A stretch of 13,625 bases of DNA from REEB509 sp044370335 (GTDB taxonomy: Bacteria > Pseudomonadota > Alphaproteobacteria > Caulobacterales > Aquidulcibacteraceae): assembly GCA_044370335.1 (NCBI GenBank), contig JBILVS010000075.1:1-13625 (forward strand), given 5' to 3'. The notes under the pieces are model-generated. The model was not told where the DNA came from, searched no databases, and saw nothing but the letters and a program-made list of their open reading frames with translations. Made by a program: the position numbers and the translations under genes. Of the stretch, positions 5,163 to 11,887 are shown in pieces; the first letter of the stretch is position 1, and each line of letters opens with the position of its first letter.

Positions 5163-7834
5163 CGCTCGCCAACCCTTTCTCGAATTTTGTGATCATCGGC
5201 GAGCGGACGAATGTCACGGGTTCGGCCAGGTTCCGTAAGCTGATCGAAGCGGACGACTATGCGGGCGCGCTGGCAGTGGCGCGACAGCAGGTCGAGGCCG
5301 GCGCCAATGTGCTTGACGTCAATATGGACGCAGCCCTGATTGACGGGCCGGCGGCAATGACGCGGTTTCTTAACCTGATCGCGGGCGAGCCCGACATCGC
5401 GCGGATCCCGATCATGATCGACAGCTCGAAATGGGAGGTGATCGAGGCAGGCCTGCGGTGTGTGCAGGGCAAGCCGATCGTGAATTCCATCAGTCTGAAG
5501 GAGGGCGAGGAAGCCTTTCTGCAGCACGCCAAGCGCGTGCGCCGGTATGGCGCGGCGGTGGTCGTCATGGCGTTTGACGAGCAGGGGCAGGCGGACACGA
5601 CCAAGCGCAAGTATGAGATCTGCTCGCGCGCGTATCATCTGCTCACGGATCATGGTTTTCCCCCGGAAGATATCATCTTTGATCCGAACATCTTTGCGGT
5701 GGCGACTGGCATCGAAGAGCACAACGATTATGCGCTCGCTTTCTTTGAGGCGACACGGATGATCCGTGAAAGTCTTCCGCATGCGCACGTTTCGGGGGGC
5801 GTGTCGAACGTGTCGTTCTCGTTCCGCGGCAACGAGTCCGTGCGAGAAGCGATGCATGCGGTGTTTCTCTATCACGCGATCCGGGAAGGGATGGATTTCG
5901 GGATCGTCAATGCCGGCGCGCTTGCGGTCTATGACGATATCGAGCCGGAGCTGCGGGAGCGGGTGGAGGATGTGCTCCTCAATCGGCGGTCGGATTCGAC
6001 CGAGCGGCTTTTGGAGATGGCTGAGCGTGTCAAAGGCGGGGCCAAGAAAAAAGACGCGGAGCGCGATCTGGCTTGGCGAACGCTGTCGGTGGGCAAGAGG
6101 CTGGAGCATGCGTTGGTGCATGGCCTGACGGAGTTTATCGTTCAGGACACGGAGGAAGCGCGACAAGCGGCCGTGCGGCCGCTGCATGTGATTGAGGGCC
6201 CGCTGATGGCGGGGATGAACGTCGTCGGCGACCTTTTCGGCGCGGGGAAAATGTTCCTGCCGCAGGTCGTAAAGAGCGCGCGCGTGATGAAACAGGCGGT
6301 GGCGCATCTTGTTCCGTATATGGAGGAAGAGAAGCGGCTCACCGGGATGGCGGGCAAGTCCAACGGCACGGTTGTGATGGCGACCGTGAAGGGCGATGTG
6401 CACGATATTGGCAAGAACATCGTGGGCGTCGTTCTGCAGTGCAACGGCTATGACGTGATTGACCTTGGGGTCATGGTCCCGGCGGAGAAGATCCTTGATG
6501 CGGCGATTGAGGCGGGCGCCGATATGGTGGGGTTGTCCGGGCTGATTACGCCGTCTTTGGACGAAATGTGCTTTGTGGCGGCGGAGATGACGCGGCGGGG
6601 CATGACCATGCCGCTTCTCATCGGCGGGGCGACGACCAGCCGGACGCACACCGCGGTAAAGATTGCGCCGCATTATTCCGGCCCCGTCATTTATGTGACT
6701 GACGCCTCGCGCGCGGTGCCTGTGGTGCAGAAACTAATGAACCCGGACGATCGCGCGGGGTTTGCGGCGGAGACGCGGGCGGACTACGACAAGGCGCGAG
6801 AGGCTTACCTTGCGTCCCAGGACAAGCGGCCGAGGCTGCCGCTTGCGGTGGCGCAGGCCAAAGGTCTTACGCCGGACTATGCCAGCTACGCGCCGCCGAA
6901 GCCCAGTTTTCTGGGCGTCCGGGATGTGTCGATGTCTTTGGCCGAGCTTGCGCCCTTCATCGATTGGACGCCGTTCTTCGCCTCCTGGGATTTGGCGGGG
7001 CGGTATCCGGCGATCCTTGATGATGAGATCGTGGGGGAAGCGGCGCGGGGGCTGTTCAAGGACGCGCAAGCCATGCTTGCACGGATGATCGACGAGCGCT
7101 GGCTTGAGGCGCGGGGCGTTGTCGGCTTTTTCCCGGCGAACCGGGCAGGCGATGATGTTGTGGTCTGGACCGATGATACGCGTACGGGGGAGCGGGCGCG
7201 GCTGCACACGCTTCGTCAGCAGATGGACAAAGGGACGGACAAGCCCAACCTCGCTTTGGCGGATTTTGTCGGGCCGCTGGGCGTTTTGGACTATATTGGC
7301 GGTTTTGCGGTCACAGCGGGGCATGGGGAGCTGGAGGCGTCTGAGCGCTTCAAGCAGGCGAACGACGACTATAGCGCCATCATGGTCAAGGCGCTTGCGG
7401 ATCGGTTTGCAGAGGCCTTTGCGGAAGCGCTGCATTTCCGTGTCCGGACGGAGCTTTGGGGCTTCTCGCCCGAGGAGCCGTTCGATCCGGCGGCGATGAT
7501 TGCGGAGAGGTATCGCGGCATTCGTCCCGCGCCGGGTTATCCAGCGCAACCCGACCACACAGAAAAGCGGACGCTGTTTGACCTGCTCGACGCTCGCGCA
7601 CGGACGCAGATGGACTTGACGGAAAGCCTCGCCATGACGCCGCCGGCGAGCGTCTCAGGGCTCTATTTCAGCCATCCGCAGGCGGAGTATTTCGGAGTTG
7701 GCCGGATCGATCGCGATCAGGTGCTTGACTACGCCCGTCGGAAAGGGTGGGATCTTGTGACCGCGGAACGCTGGCTGTCGCCGATCTTGGCTTATGACCC
7801 GGCCCGTGAAGCCGCAAAAGCTGTGGCGGAGTAG
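5159..7834 (+). CDS. metH: Methionine synthase C-terminal part: pterin, cobalamin and AdoMet domains (MetH2)
   Basis: Predicted 891 aa, carrying the remaining modules of cobalamin-dependent methionine synthase. Residues about 10-270 are the methyl-THF-binding barrel (GERTNVTGSARF, NVLDVNMDAALIDG, PIMIDSSKW, VVVMAFDEQGQAD). About 310-560 are the helical cap and cobalamin domain, with the cobalt-coordinating motif DVHDIGKN (His415) followed by GLSGLITPSLDEM and LLIGGATTSRTHTAVK. About 600-891 are the SAM-binding reactivation domain, with RPAPGYPAQPDHTEK (Arg789) and GLYFSHPQAEYFGVGRI. Together with MetH1 the total is 1,245 aa, close to single-chain MetH. The start at 5159 overlaps the flavoprotein stop (ATGA) and has AGGAGG seven bases upstream, stronger than the other ribosome sites in the operon. 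It transfers the methyl group from 5-methyl-THF to homocysteine through cob(I)alamin. Confidence 0.97.
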   Translation: MTLANPFSNFVIIGERTNVTGSARFRKLIEADDYAGALAVARQQVEAGANVLDVNMDAALIDGPAAMTRFLNLIAGEPDIARIPIMIDSSKWEVIEAGLRCVQGKPIVNSISLKEGEEAFLQHAKRVRRYGAAVVVMAFDEQGQADTTKRKYEICSRAYHLLTDHGFPPEDIIFDPNIFAVATGIEEHNDYALAFFEATRMIRESLPHAHVSGGVSNVSFSFRGNESVREAMHAVFLYHAIREGMDFGIVNAGALAVYDDIEPELRERVEDVLLNRRSDSTERLLEMAERVKGGAKKKDAERDLAWRTLSVGKRLEHALVHGLTEFIVQDTEEARQAAVRPLHVIEGPLMAGMNVVGDLFGAGKMFLPQVVKSARVMKQAVAHLVPYMEEEKRLTGMAGKSNGTVVMATVKGDVHDIGKNIVGVVLQCNGYDVIDLGVMVPAEKILDAAIEAGADMVGLSGLITPSLDEMCFVAAEMTRRGMTMPLLIGGATTSRTHTAVKIAPHYSGPVIYVTDASRAVPVVQKLMNPDDRAGFAAETRADYDKAREAYLASQDKRPRLPLAVAQAKGLTPDYASYAPPKPSFLGVRDVSMSLAELAPFIDWTPFFASWDLAGRYPAILDDEIVGEAARGLFKDAQAMLARMIDERWLEARGVVGFFPANRAGDDVVVWTDDTRTGERARLHTLRQQMDKGTDKPNLALADFVGPLGVLDYIGGFAVTAGHGELEASERFKQANDDYSAIMVKALADRFAEAFAEALHFRVRTELWGFSPEEPFDPAAMIAERYRGIRPAPGYPAQPDHTEKRTLFDLLDARARTQMDLTESLAMTPPASVSGLYFSHPQAEYFGVGRIDRDQVLDYARRKGWDLVTAERWLSPILAYDPAREAAKAVAE

Positions 7835-7843
7835 GCCTGCGCC

Positions 7844-8389
7844 ATGGACGTTCTGCTTGGGCAATGGCCGTTCATCCTGTTCCTTGTGTTCTATTATTTC
7901 TACGGCGCGCGGCTTGTGGGAACGCTTTTGGCGGCCGCGCTGCGACCGCTGAAGGGGATCGAGGCGCGGCCGCTTTACTGGGAAGGCGGGATCGCGATTT
8001 TGTTCATCGGGCTCGGCCTTTGGGGGGGGGAGCGGCTGTGGGAACGAGCGGATGCGCTTGCGCTTGTCTTTATGGGGGCGTTCGCGGCGATCGGGGTGTT
8101 CATGCTGTTTGACTGGGCGAGCCGGCGGCTTTGGCTGGAGGGCGACGTGCTCAAGGCGGAGGCGCTTGGGGCGCGAGCGCTGAGCCTGCCGCTGTCGGCG
8201 ATCACTGAGGCGCGGCTTGGGGGCGTGGGGAGCCTCATCCTGGAGCGGGCGGACGGCGCGCCGGCTGTGCGGGCGCCGCTGTCGATGGACGGGCTCGATA
8301 CGCTCTATGCGGCTCTGGTGCGGGCCGGGGTGCGGGGGCCTGCATTTGAGACTTTTCAAACAGCCCGACAAAAGCTGCGTCGTCGCTAA
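7844..8389 (+). CDS. Small membrane protein of unknown function, last gene of the met operon
   Basis: Predicted 181 aa that I do not recognise. Three hydrophobic stretches are visible: about residues 7-32 (WPFILFLVFYYFYGARL onward), about 48-60 (GGIAILFIGLGLW), and about 71-90 (ALVFMGAFAAIGVFMLFDWA). A hydrophilic C-terminal part of about 90 residues follows (RLWLEGDVLKAEALG, then SLPLSAITEARLGG), which reads like a small beta-rich cytoplasmic domain of PH-like type. That suggestion is weak. It starts nine bases after metH2 on the same strand, so it is probably the last cistron, although no strong ribosome site precedes it. The third-position bias supports it as coding. No terminator is evident in the roughly 160 bases that follow, which are AT-richer than the surroundings. 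Confidence 0.7.
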   Translation: MDVLLGQWPFILFLVFYYFYGARLVGTLLAAALRPLKGIEARPLYWEGGIAILFIGLGLWGGERLWERADALALVFMGAFAAIGVFMLFDWASRRLWLEGDVLKAEALGARALSLPLSAITEARLGGVGSLILERADGAPAVRAPLSMDGLDTLYAALVRAGVRGPAFETFQTARQKLRRR

Positions 8390-8551
8390 GATTTTGCCCT
8401 GATGTGTGACCGATCTGCGGGGTGTGTGCGGTATTCCTGCAACGGTTAGCGGCTGTTTACCAGAACATGAATAATTTTAAAAAACCAATTCTCTTCATCG
8501 GGGACTAATACGCATCTTGTAGCGTTGAATTTCAAGACATGGACGCCCTTG

Positions 8552-9175
8552 ATGACGACCTTGCTTGCCCTTCACTCTCTGCCGGCCTTCGCTCGGCAGG
8601 CGCGCCTGGCGATCGCGGCCGCGGCCGCGGGCCTCATGGCGGCCTGCGTCAGCGCGCCGGCGCCGATCTATGCGCCGGGCCCGTCTGCGCCCGTGGCCCC
8701 GATCGGGCCTCGCGTGCCGCCGTCAGCTCTGCCTTCGCCTGGGGCCCTGTTCGGGGCGCCGGAGATTCTGCCCGTCGCCCGGCCGCTGCAATGCGTGCCT
8801 TACGCCCGGGACCGGTCAGGGGTGCAGATCTACGGCGACGCCTTCACATGGTGGGATCAGGCGGAGGGGCGCTTTGCGCGGGTTAACCAGCCGCGGCCGG
8901 GTGCGGTGATGGCCATGCTCGGCTATCAGACGACGACGCGAGGGCATGTGGCCTTCGTCACTGCGGTTTTGTCGGGCCGGATGATCCTGGTGGACCACGC
9001 CAATTGGTTGAATGGCGGGGAGATTTCTATCAACGTTCCAATTCTTGATGTTTCACCTGGCAATGACTGGTCGCAAGTCAGAGTTTGGCACATCCCCGGA
9101 AGTCATTGGGGTGGCCGTGTCTATAATGTCCAAGGATTCATTCTTCCTGACCTAGTTACGGTTGCCAGAAGTTAA
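8552..9175 (+). CDS. CHAP-domain putative lipoprotein, amidase/endopeptidase-like (paralogue 1)
   Basis: Predicted 207 aa. The CHAP fold (NlpC/P60-like cysteine peptidase or amidase) covers about residues 78-200. The expected triad residues are Cys81 in QCVPYAR, His132 in RGHVAFV and Asn151 in DHANW. Other family landmarks are VQIYGDAFTWW, PGAVMAMLGYQTT, WSQVRVWHIPG and WGGRVYNVQGF. It probably acts on peptidoglycan peptides in the periplasm. The N-terminus has a hydrophobic run ending L-M-A-A-C, a likely lipobox, then a Pro/Ala linker. The start is unsure: the ATG at 8552 has a weak ribosome site and the in-frame TTG at 8525 has none. It is a tandem paralogue of the next gene. From about 9000 onwards its GC falls to roughly 47%, while the protein stays family-like. 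Confidence 0.85.
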   Translation: MTTLLALHSLPAFARQARLAIAAAAAGLMAACVSAPAPIYAPGPSAPVAPIGPRVPPSALPSPGALFGAPEILPVARPLQCVPYARDRSGVQIYGDAFTWWDQAEGRFARVNQPRPGAVMAMLGYQTTTRGHVAFVTAVLSGRMILVDHANWLNGGEISINVPILDVSPGNDWSQVRVWHIPGSHWGGRVYNVQGFILPDLVTVARS

Positions 9176-9244
9176 TCTACCCCGCGCGATCGATCCCAAT
9201 CTTTCTGACGCATTTTTCATCAAACTTGTGTTCGCCTGTGTGGG

Positions 9245-9276
9245 GATCGCGGTTGTCCTGCCGTTAGCGATCTTTT
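9245..9276 (+). terminator. Weak candidate terminator between the CHAP paralogues
   Basis: GATCGC (9245-9250) pairs with GCGATC (9267-9272) across a 16-base loop and is followed directly by TTTT. Outer G-T pairs could lengthen the stem. The stem is short and the loop long, so this is only a possible intrinsic terminator for the first CHAP gene, about 70 bases after its stop. Confidence 0.3.
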
Positions 9277-9332
9277 AAGCACGTCCTGGCGTAAGTGACC
9301 GGCTTCTATGCCGTATCGTTACTGGAGCGTGC

Positions 9333-10013
9333 ATGACGAATAGGACGATCGCCCTCGTAGCCGGGGCCGTCGCCGCAGGGATCGCGACGGGGTGGGCGCC
9401 GCCTGCTCACGCGCTGGCCCCTCTCGCGATGGAAGAGGCCAACGGCGACGCCGCGGCGTTTGGCGAGGCTTCTCCTTATGCGGAAGCTGCGCCCAGCGCG
9501 TTTTCGCCTGCGAGCGAAGACGGCTTCGTGGCCAACGCGACCGTGGACCGGAGCGCACCGCCGCAGCAGTGCGTGCCGTTCGCCCGGCGGCTGTCGCGCG
9601 TTGAAATCTACGGCAACGCCAACACCTGGTGGCGGCAGGCAGCCTCGAGCGACTATGAACGGGTCGAACACCCGGAAGTCGGCGCGGTGATGACCATGCT
9701 CGGCTATCGCACAACGGCCCGCGGGCACGTCGCGGTGGTCGTGGAAGTCGTTTCCGACCGCATGGTGCTGATTGACCACGCCAACTGGCTCAACAGCGGG
9801 GAAGTGACCCGCAGCGTGCCGGTGCGGGACGTCTCTGAAGCCGGCGATTGGAGCCAGGTGCAGGTCTGGCACGTGCCGGGCGGGCACTGGGGCGGGCGGG
9901 TCTATGGCGTGCAGGGCTTCATCCTGCCGCAGCGGCAGCCGGACGAATCGGTCGGCGCGGTGGGCTGGCGTCAGGCGGACCTGCAGACCGCAACGGCGAT
10001 CCCCCAGGGCTGA
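9333..10013 (+). CDS. Secreted CHAP-domain protein, amidase/endopeptidase-like (paralogue 2)
   Basis: Predicted 226 aa. It starts with a signal peptide (hydrophobic core ALVAGAVAAGIATGW, probable cleavage after A-H-A at residue 27) but no lipobox, so it is probably released into the periplasm. A low-complexity Ala/Glu/Pro linker leads to a CHAP domain at about 77-200. Its triad, Cys80 (QCVPFAR), His132 (RGHVAVV) and Asn151 (DHANW), is spaced almost as in the preceding paralogue. The shared landmarks WSQVQVWHVPG and WGGRVYGVQGF are present. It probably hydrolyses a cell-wall peptide bond; the substrate is unknown. The ATG at 9333 has GGAG five bases upstream. A C-terminal extension of about 25 residues (after ILPQRQ) is absent from the first paralogue. 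Its GC content is uniformly high, unlike that gene's 3' half. Confidence 0.9.
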   Translation: MTNRTIALVAGAVAAGIATGWAPPAHALAPLAMEEANGDAAAFGEASPYAEAAPSAFSPASEDGFVANATVDRSAPPQQCVPFARRLSRVEIYGNANTWWRQAASSDYERVEHPEVGAVMTMLGYRTTARGHVAVVVEVVSDRMVLIDHANWLNSGEVTRSVPVRDVSEAGDWSQVQVWHVPGGHWGGRVYGVQGFILPQRQPDESVGAVGWRQADLQTATAIPQG

Positions 10014-10045
10014 GGCCCTCGCTTTTCTCCTTTTCAGCGTCATTG

Positions 10046-10083
10046 CATCGGTTGACGATTGCAGTAGCAATCGTCAACCGATG
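10046..10083. repeat. 17-bp perfect inverted repeat with 4-nt loop
   Basis: The arm CATCGGTTGACGATTGC (10046-10062) is followed by AGTA and its exact complement (10067-10083). It lies 33 bases after the CHAP paralogue 2 stop and about 110 bases before the channel gene. No T-run follows on either strand, so it is not a textbook intrinsic terminator. It could be a factor-dependent or atypical terminator, an RNA-stabilising 3' hairpin, a protein-binding palindrome, or one copy of a genome repeat. Confidence 0.8.
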
Positions 10084-10190
10084 TGCTTGGTCGGTTCGCA
10101 GGGGCGAGGGCGGAGCCAAACTCTTCGGTTATGGGGCGCGGGCTGGGGAGGCCGGCGAGCCGAACAGTGACGCAGCGCGGGAGGAGCGGG

Positions 10191-11111
10191 ATGGCGGAGG
10201 CAGTGGCGCATCGGCAGGCGGAGCTGCCGCTTCAGGAGGCGGGTGGTTGGCCCGCGATGGCGTCGATCGCCAACTCGAAGCTGTTTCAGGGCTTCATCCT
10301 GTTCTGCATCATCGCGAACGCGATCACTTTAGGGATCGACGCGCATTTCGGCGACGCGCATCCGGTTCACGCCTACATCGAGGATCTGGATCGCTACTTC
10401 CTGGCGATCTTTACTGCAGAGCTTGTGATCGAGTTCCTGGCGGCGGGGCCGCGGCGCTATTTCCGCTCGGGGTGGAACATTTTCGATGTCATCGTCGTGG
10501 GGCTGTCTTACATCTCTATGATGCCGTTCATCAGCGCGTTGCGGACCCTGCGGATCTTGCGGGTGCTGCGGCTTGTGTCGGCGGTGCCGCAGATGCGGCG
10601 GGTGGTGGAGGCGCTGTTCGGCGCGATGCCGGGGATCTTGGCGACAGTCGCGGTGCTGGCGGTGGTCTTCTACATCGGCGCGGTAATGGCGACGACGCTG
10701 TTCCGGGTGAGCCATCCAGCGGAATTCGGCGATCTCGGCGCATCGCTTCTGACCCTGTTCCAGCTTACGCAGTTCGATGGGTGGGGCGATCTTGTAAAGA
10801 GCCTTAACGCGGCGCACCCATGGGCGTGGGCGTTTGTCCTGGCGTTCACCGTGATCGCGGCGTTTGCGGTGTTGAACCTCTTCATCGGCGTCATCGTGGA
10901 CGCGGTGCAAGATACGCGGGTCTCCGTCATCCAGCAGGATGTCAAAGAGATCGAGGAAGAGATCGGCGAGATCGAAGAGGGCGTGGAGGACATCTCCGAG
11001 GCTCAAGATCGGGCGGCGGAAGAGAGCCGCATGATCCTCACCGAGGTGCGGGCGCTGCGGGAAGAGATCGCGGCGCTGCGGGCGCAACTCGCGCATCCAA
11101 GAACCTTCTGA
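10191..11111 (+). CDS. Six-TM voltage-gated cation channel (BacNav/NaChBac-like) with atypical filter
   Basis: Predicted 306 aa, a typical length for homotetrameric bacterial voltage-gated channels. In order: S1 (FILFCIIANAITLGI), S2 (YFLAIFTAELVIEF), S3 (NIFDVIVVGLSYI), S4 with arginines at every third position (Arg118, 121, 124, 127), S5 (ATVAVLAVVFYIGAVMATTLF), pore loop, S6 (FVLAFTVIAAFAVLNLFIGVIV), then an acidic coiled-coil tail of about 55 residues that probably holds the tetramer. The pore helix SLLTLFQL aligns without gaps to NavAb/NaChBac, placing Q-F-D-G-W-G-D (Gln194-Asp200) where T-L-E-S-W-S/A is usual. Asp for Glu, the following Gly, and a second Asp two residues after Trp resemble calcium-channel repeats I and III. 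The start at 10191 has GGAGG six bases upstream. Family is firm; ion selectivity is inference. Confidence 0.93.
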   Translation: MAEAVAHRQAELPLQEAGGWPAMASIANSKLFQGFILFCIIANAITLGIDAHFGDAHPVHAYIEDLDRYFLAIFTAELVIEFLAAGPRRYFRSGWNIFDVIVVGLSYISMMPFISALRTLRILRVLRLVSAVPQMRRVVEALFGAMPGILATVAVLAVVFYIGAVMATTLFRVSHPAEFGDLGASLLTLFQLTQFDGWGDLVKSLNAAHPWAWAFVLAFTVIAAFAVLNLFIGVIVDAVQDTRVSVIQQDVKEIEEEIGEIEEGVEDISEAQDRAAEESRMILTEVRALREEIAALRAQLAHPRTF

Positions 11112-11128
11112 GGGCGCAAGCCATAATA

Positions 11129-11193
11129 CCGGTGCGCGCTTCGCACGCACCGGCGGATCAGAAAAAAGCCGGTGCGCGTTTCGCACGCACCGG
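11129..11193. repeat. Tandem pair of near-identical 25-nt hairpin units
   Basis: Unit 1 (11129-11153) and unit 2 (11169-11193) have 8-bp arms CCGGTGCG/CGCACCGG and differ by one base (CTTC versus TTTC in the centre). They start 40 bases apart. Each can pair further inside the arm, leaving a very small loop. They sit between the channel stop and the fasciclin stop, in the gap between convergent genes. Unit 2 doubles as a terminator for the minus strand. Duplicated palindromes of this size recall REP-type elements, but only two copies are visible here. Confidence 0.85.
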
Positions 11194-11194
11194 C
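11162..11194 (-). terminator. Intrinsic terminator for the fasciclin genes
   Basis: On the minus strand the hairpin GCCGGTGCG/CGCACCGGC (11168-11194, 9-bp arms) is followed immediately by six T residues (11167-11162). It lies 62 bases past the stop of the fasciclin lipoprotein gene, in the correct orientation to end that transcript. Confidence 0.75.
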
Positions 11195-11200
11195 CGGGGA

Positions 11201-11238
11201 GCGATCGGCCCACTTAGGGGGCTGGGCCGATCGCTTTT
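11201..11238 (+). terminator. Intrinsic terminator for the channel gene
   Basis: GCGATCGGCCCA (11201-11212) pairs perfectly with 11223-11234 around a 10-base loop. An extra A-T pair is possible, and TTTT follows at 11235-11238. The orientation suits the channel gene, which ends 90 bases upstream. Read on the minus strand it lacks a U-tract after the stem. Confidence 0.75.
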
Positions 11239-11255
11239 GGAGACTGACCTTCCGA

Positions 11256-11816
11256 TCATTCCGTCGGGGGCAGCAGCACCCGATCGATCACGTGGATCAC
11301 GCCGTTGCCGACGACAATGTCAGCTTGGGTGACCGTGGCGCCGCCGACCTGAACCGAGTCGCCGCTGGCCCTGACAGGCAGGGTCGGGCCGGCGACGGTG
11401 GCGGGGGTTGCAGTCTGGCCGGCCAAATCGGCGGCCATGATGCGGCCGGGGACGACGTGGTAGGTCAGCACGCGCTGCAGCGGCGCCTTATCCGGGTTGG
11501 CGAGAAGGGCCTGCACATCCTGTTCAACGGCGGCAAATGCCTCATTGGTCGGGGCGAACACCGTAAAGGGGCCCTCGCCGGACAGAGTGCCGCCGAGGTC
11601 GGCGGCGTTGATCGCGCTCACAAGGGTGGTGAAGCGGGGGTCGGCGGTCGCTGCGGTCACGACGGTGGAGGTCGCTTCCTGGGTCGCGGTGGCGGATTCA
11701 GCCGTCACCGCAGGCGAGGCGTTGGTTTCCGGCGCTGGCTGAGGTTGGCCGCAAGCGGCCAACAAGGCCATGGCGGCCGCAGAGGCGGCGTAAGCCAGAG
11801 GTCTAAATTTCAGCAT
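11256..11816 (-). CDS. Fasciclin (FAS1) domain lipoprotein
   Basis: Predicted 186 aa. The signal peptide ends L-L-A-A-C, so Cys22 is a likely lipid anchor. A Pro/Thr/Ala linker (about 23-55) precedes one FAS1 domain (about 56-186). Typical landmarks are TTLVSAINAADLGGTL, the motif GPFTVFAPTNEAF, the H-box-like YHVVPGR, and the closing NGVIHVIDRVLLP. FAS1 domains are adhesion or matrix-associated modules without known enzymatic activity. The ATG at 11816 is preferred: AAGGA lies about ten bases upstream, whereas the longer frame begins with a GTG at 11846 that adds a charged stretch before the signal peptide. It lies 71 bases downstream of a second FAS1 gene on the same strand and is probably co-transcribed with it, ending at the minus-strand terminator. 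Confidence 0.93.
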   Translation of the reverse strand: MLKFRPLAYAASAAAMALLAACGQPQPAPETNASPAVTAESATATQEATSTVVTAATADPRFTTLVSAINAADLGGTLSGEGPFTVFAPTNEAFAAVEQDVQALLANPDKAPLQRVLTYHVVPGRIMAADLAGQTATPATVAGPTLPVRASGDSVQVGGATVTQADIVVGNGVIHVIDRVLLPPTE

Positions 11817-11887
11817 GTAAAGGATGTCCTTTTTGAAGAGGGCCACTGCCGTCGATCGAACCGGCCCTCGATTGGATCAGATATGGA

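Noticed and set aside
5087..6673. Minus-strand 528-aa open frame opposite metH2
   Set aside because: Arg/His-rich shadow frame typical of high-GC DNA, entirely antisense to a gene with intact MetH motifs.
9848..10807. Plus-strand 319-aa open frame overlapping the CHAP 2 end and the channel
   Set aside because: It is out of frame with two well-supported genes and has Arg/Gly-rich composition. It exists only because stops are rare at this GC content.
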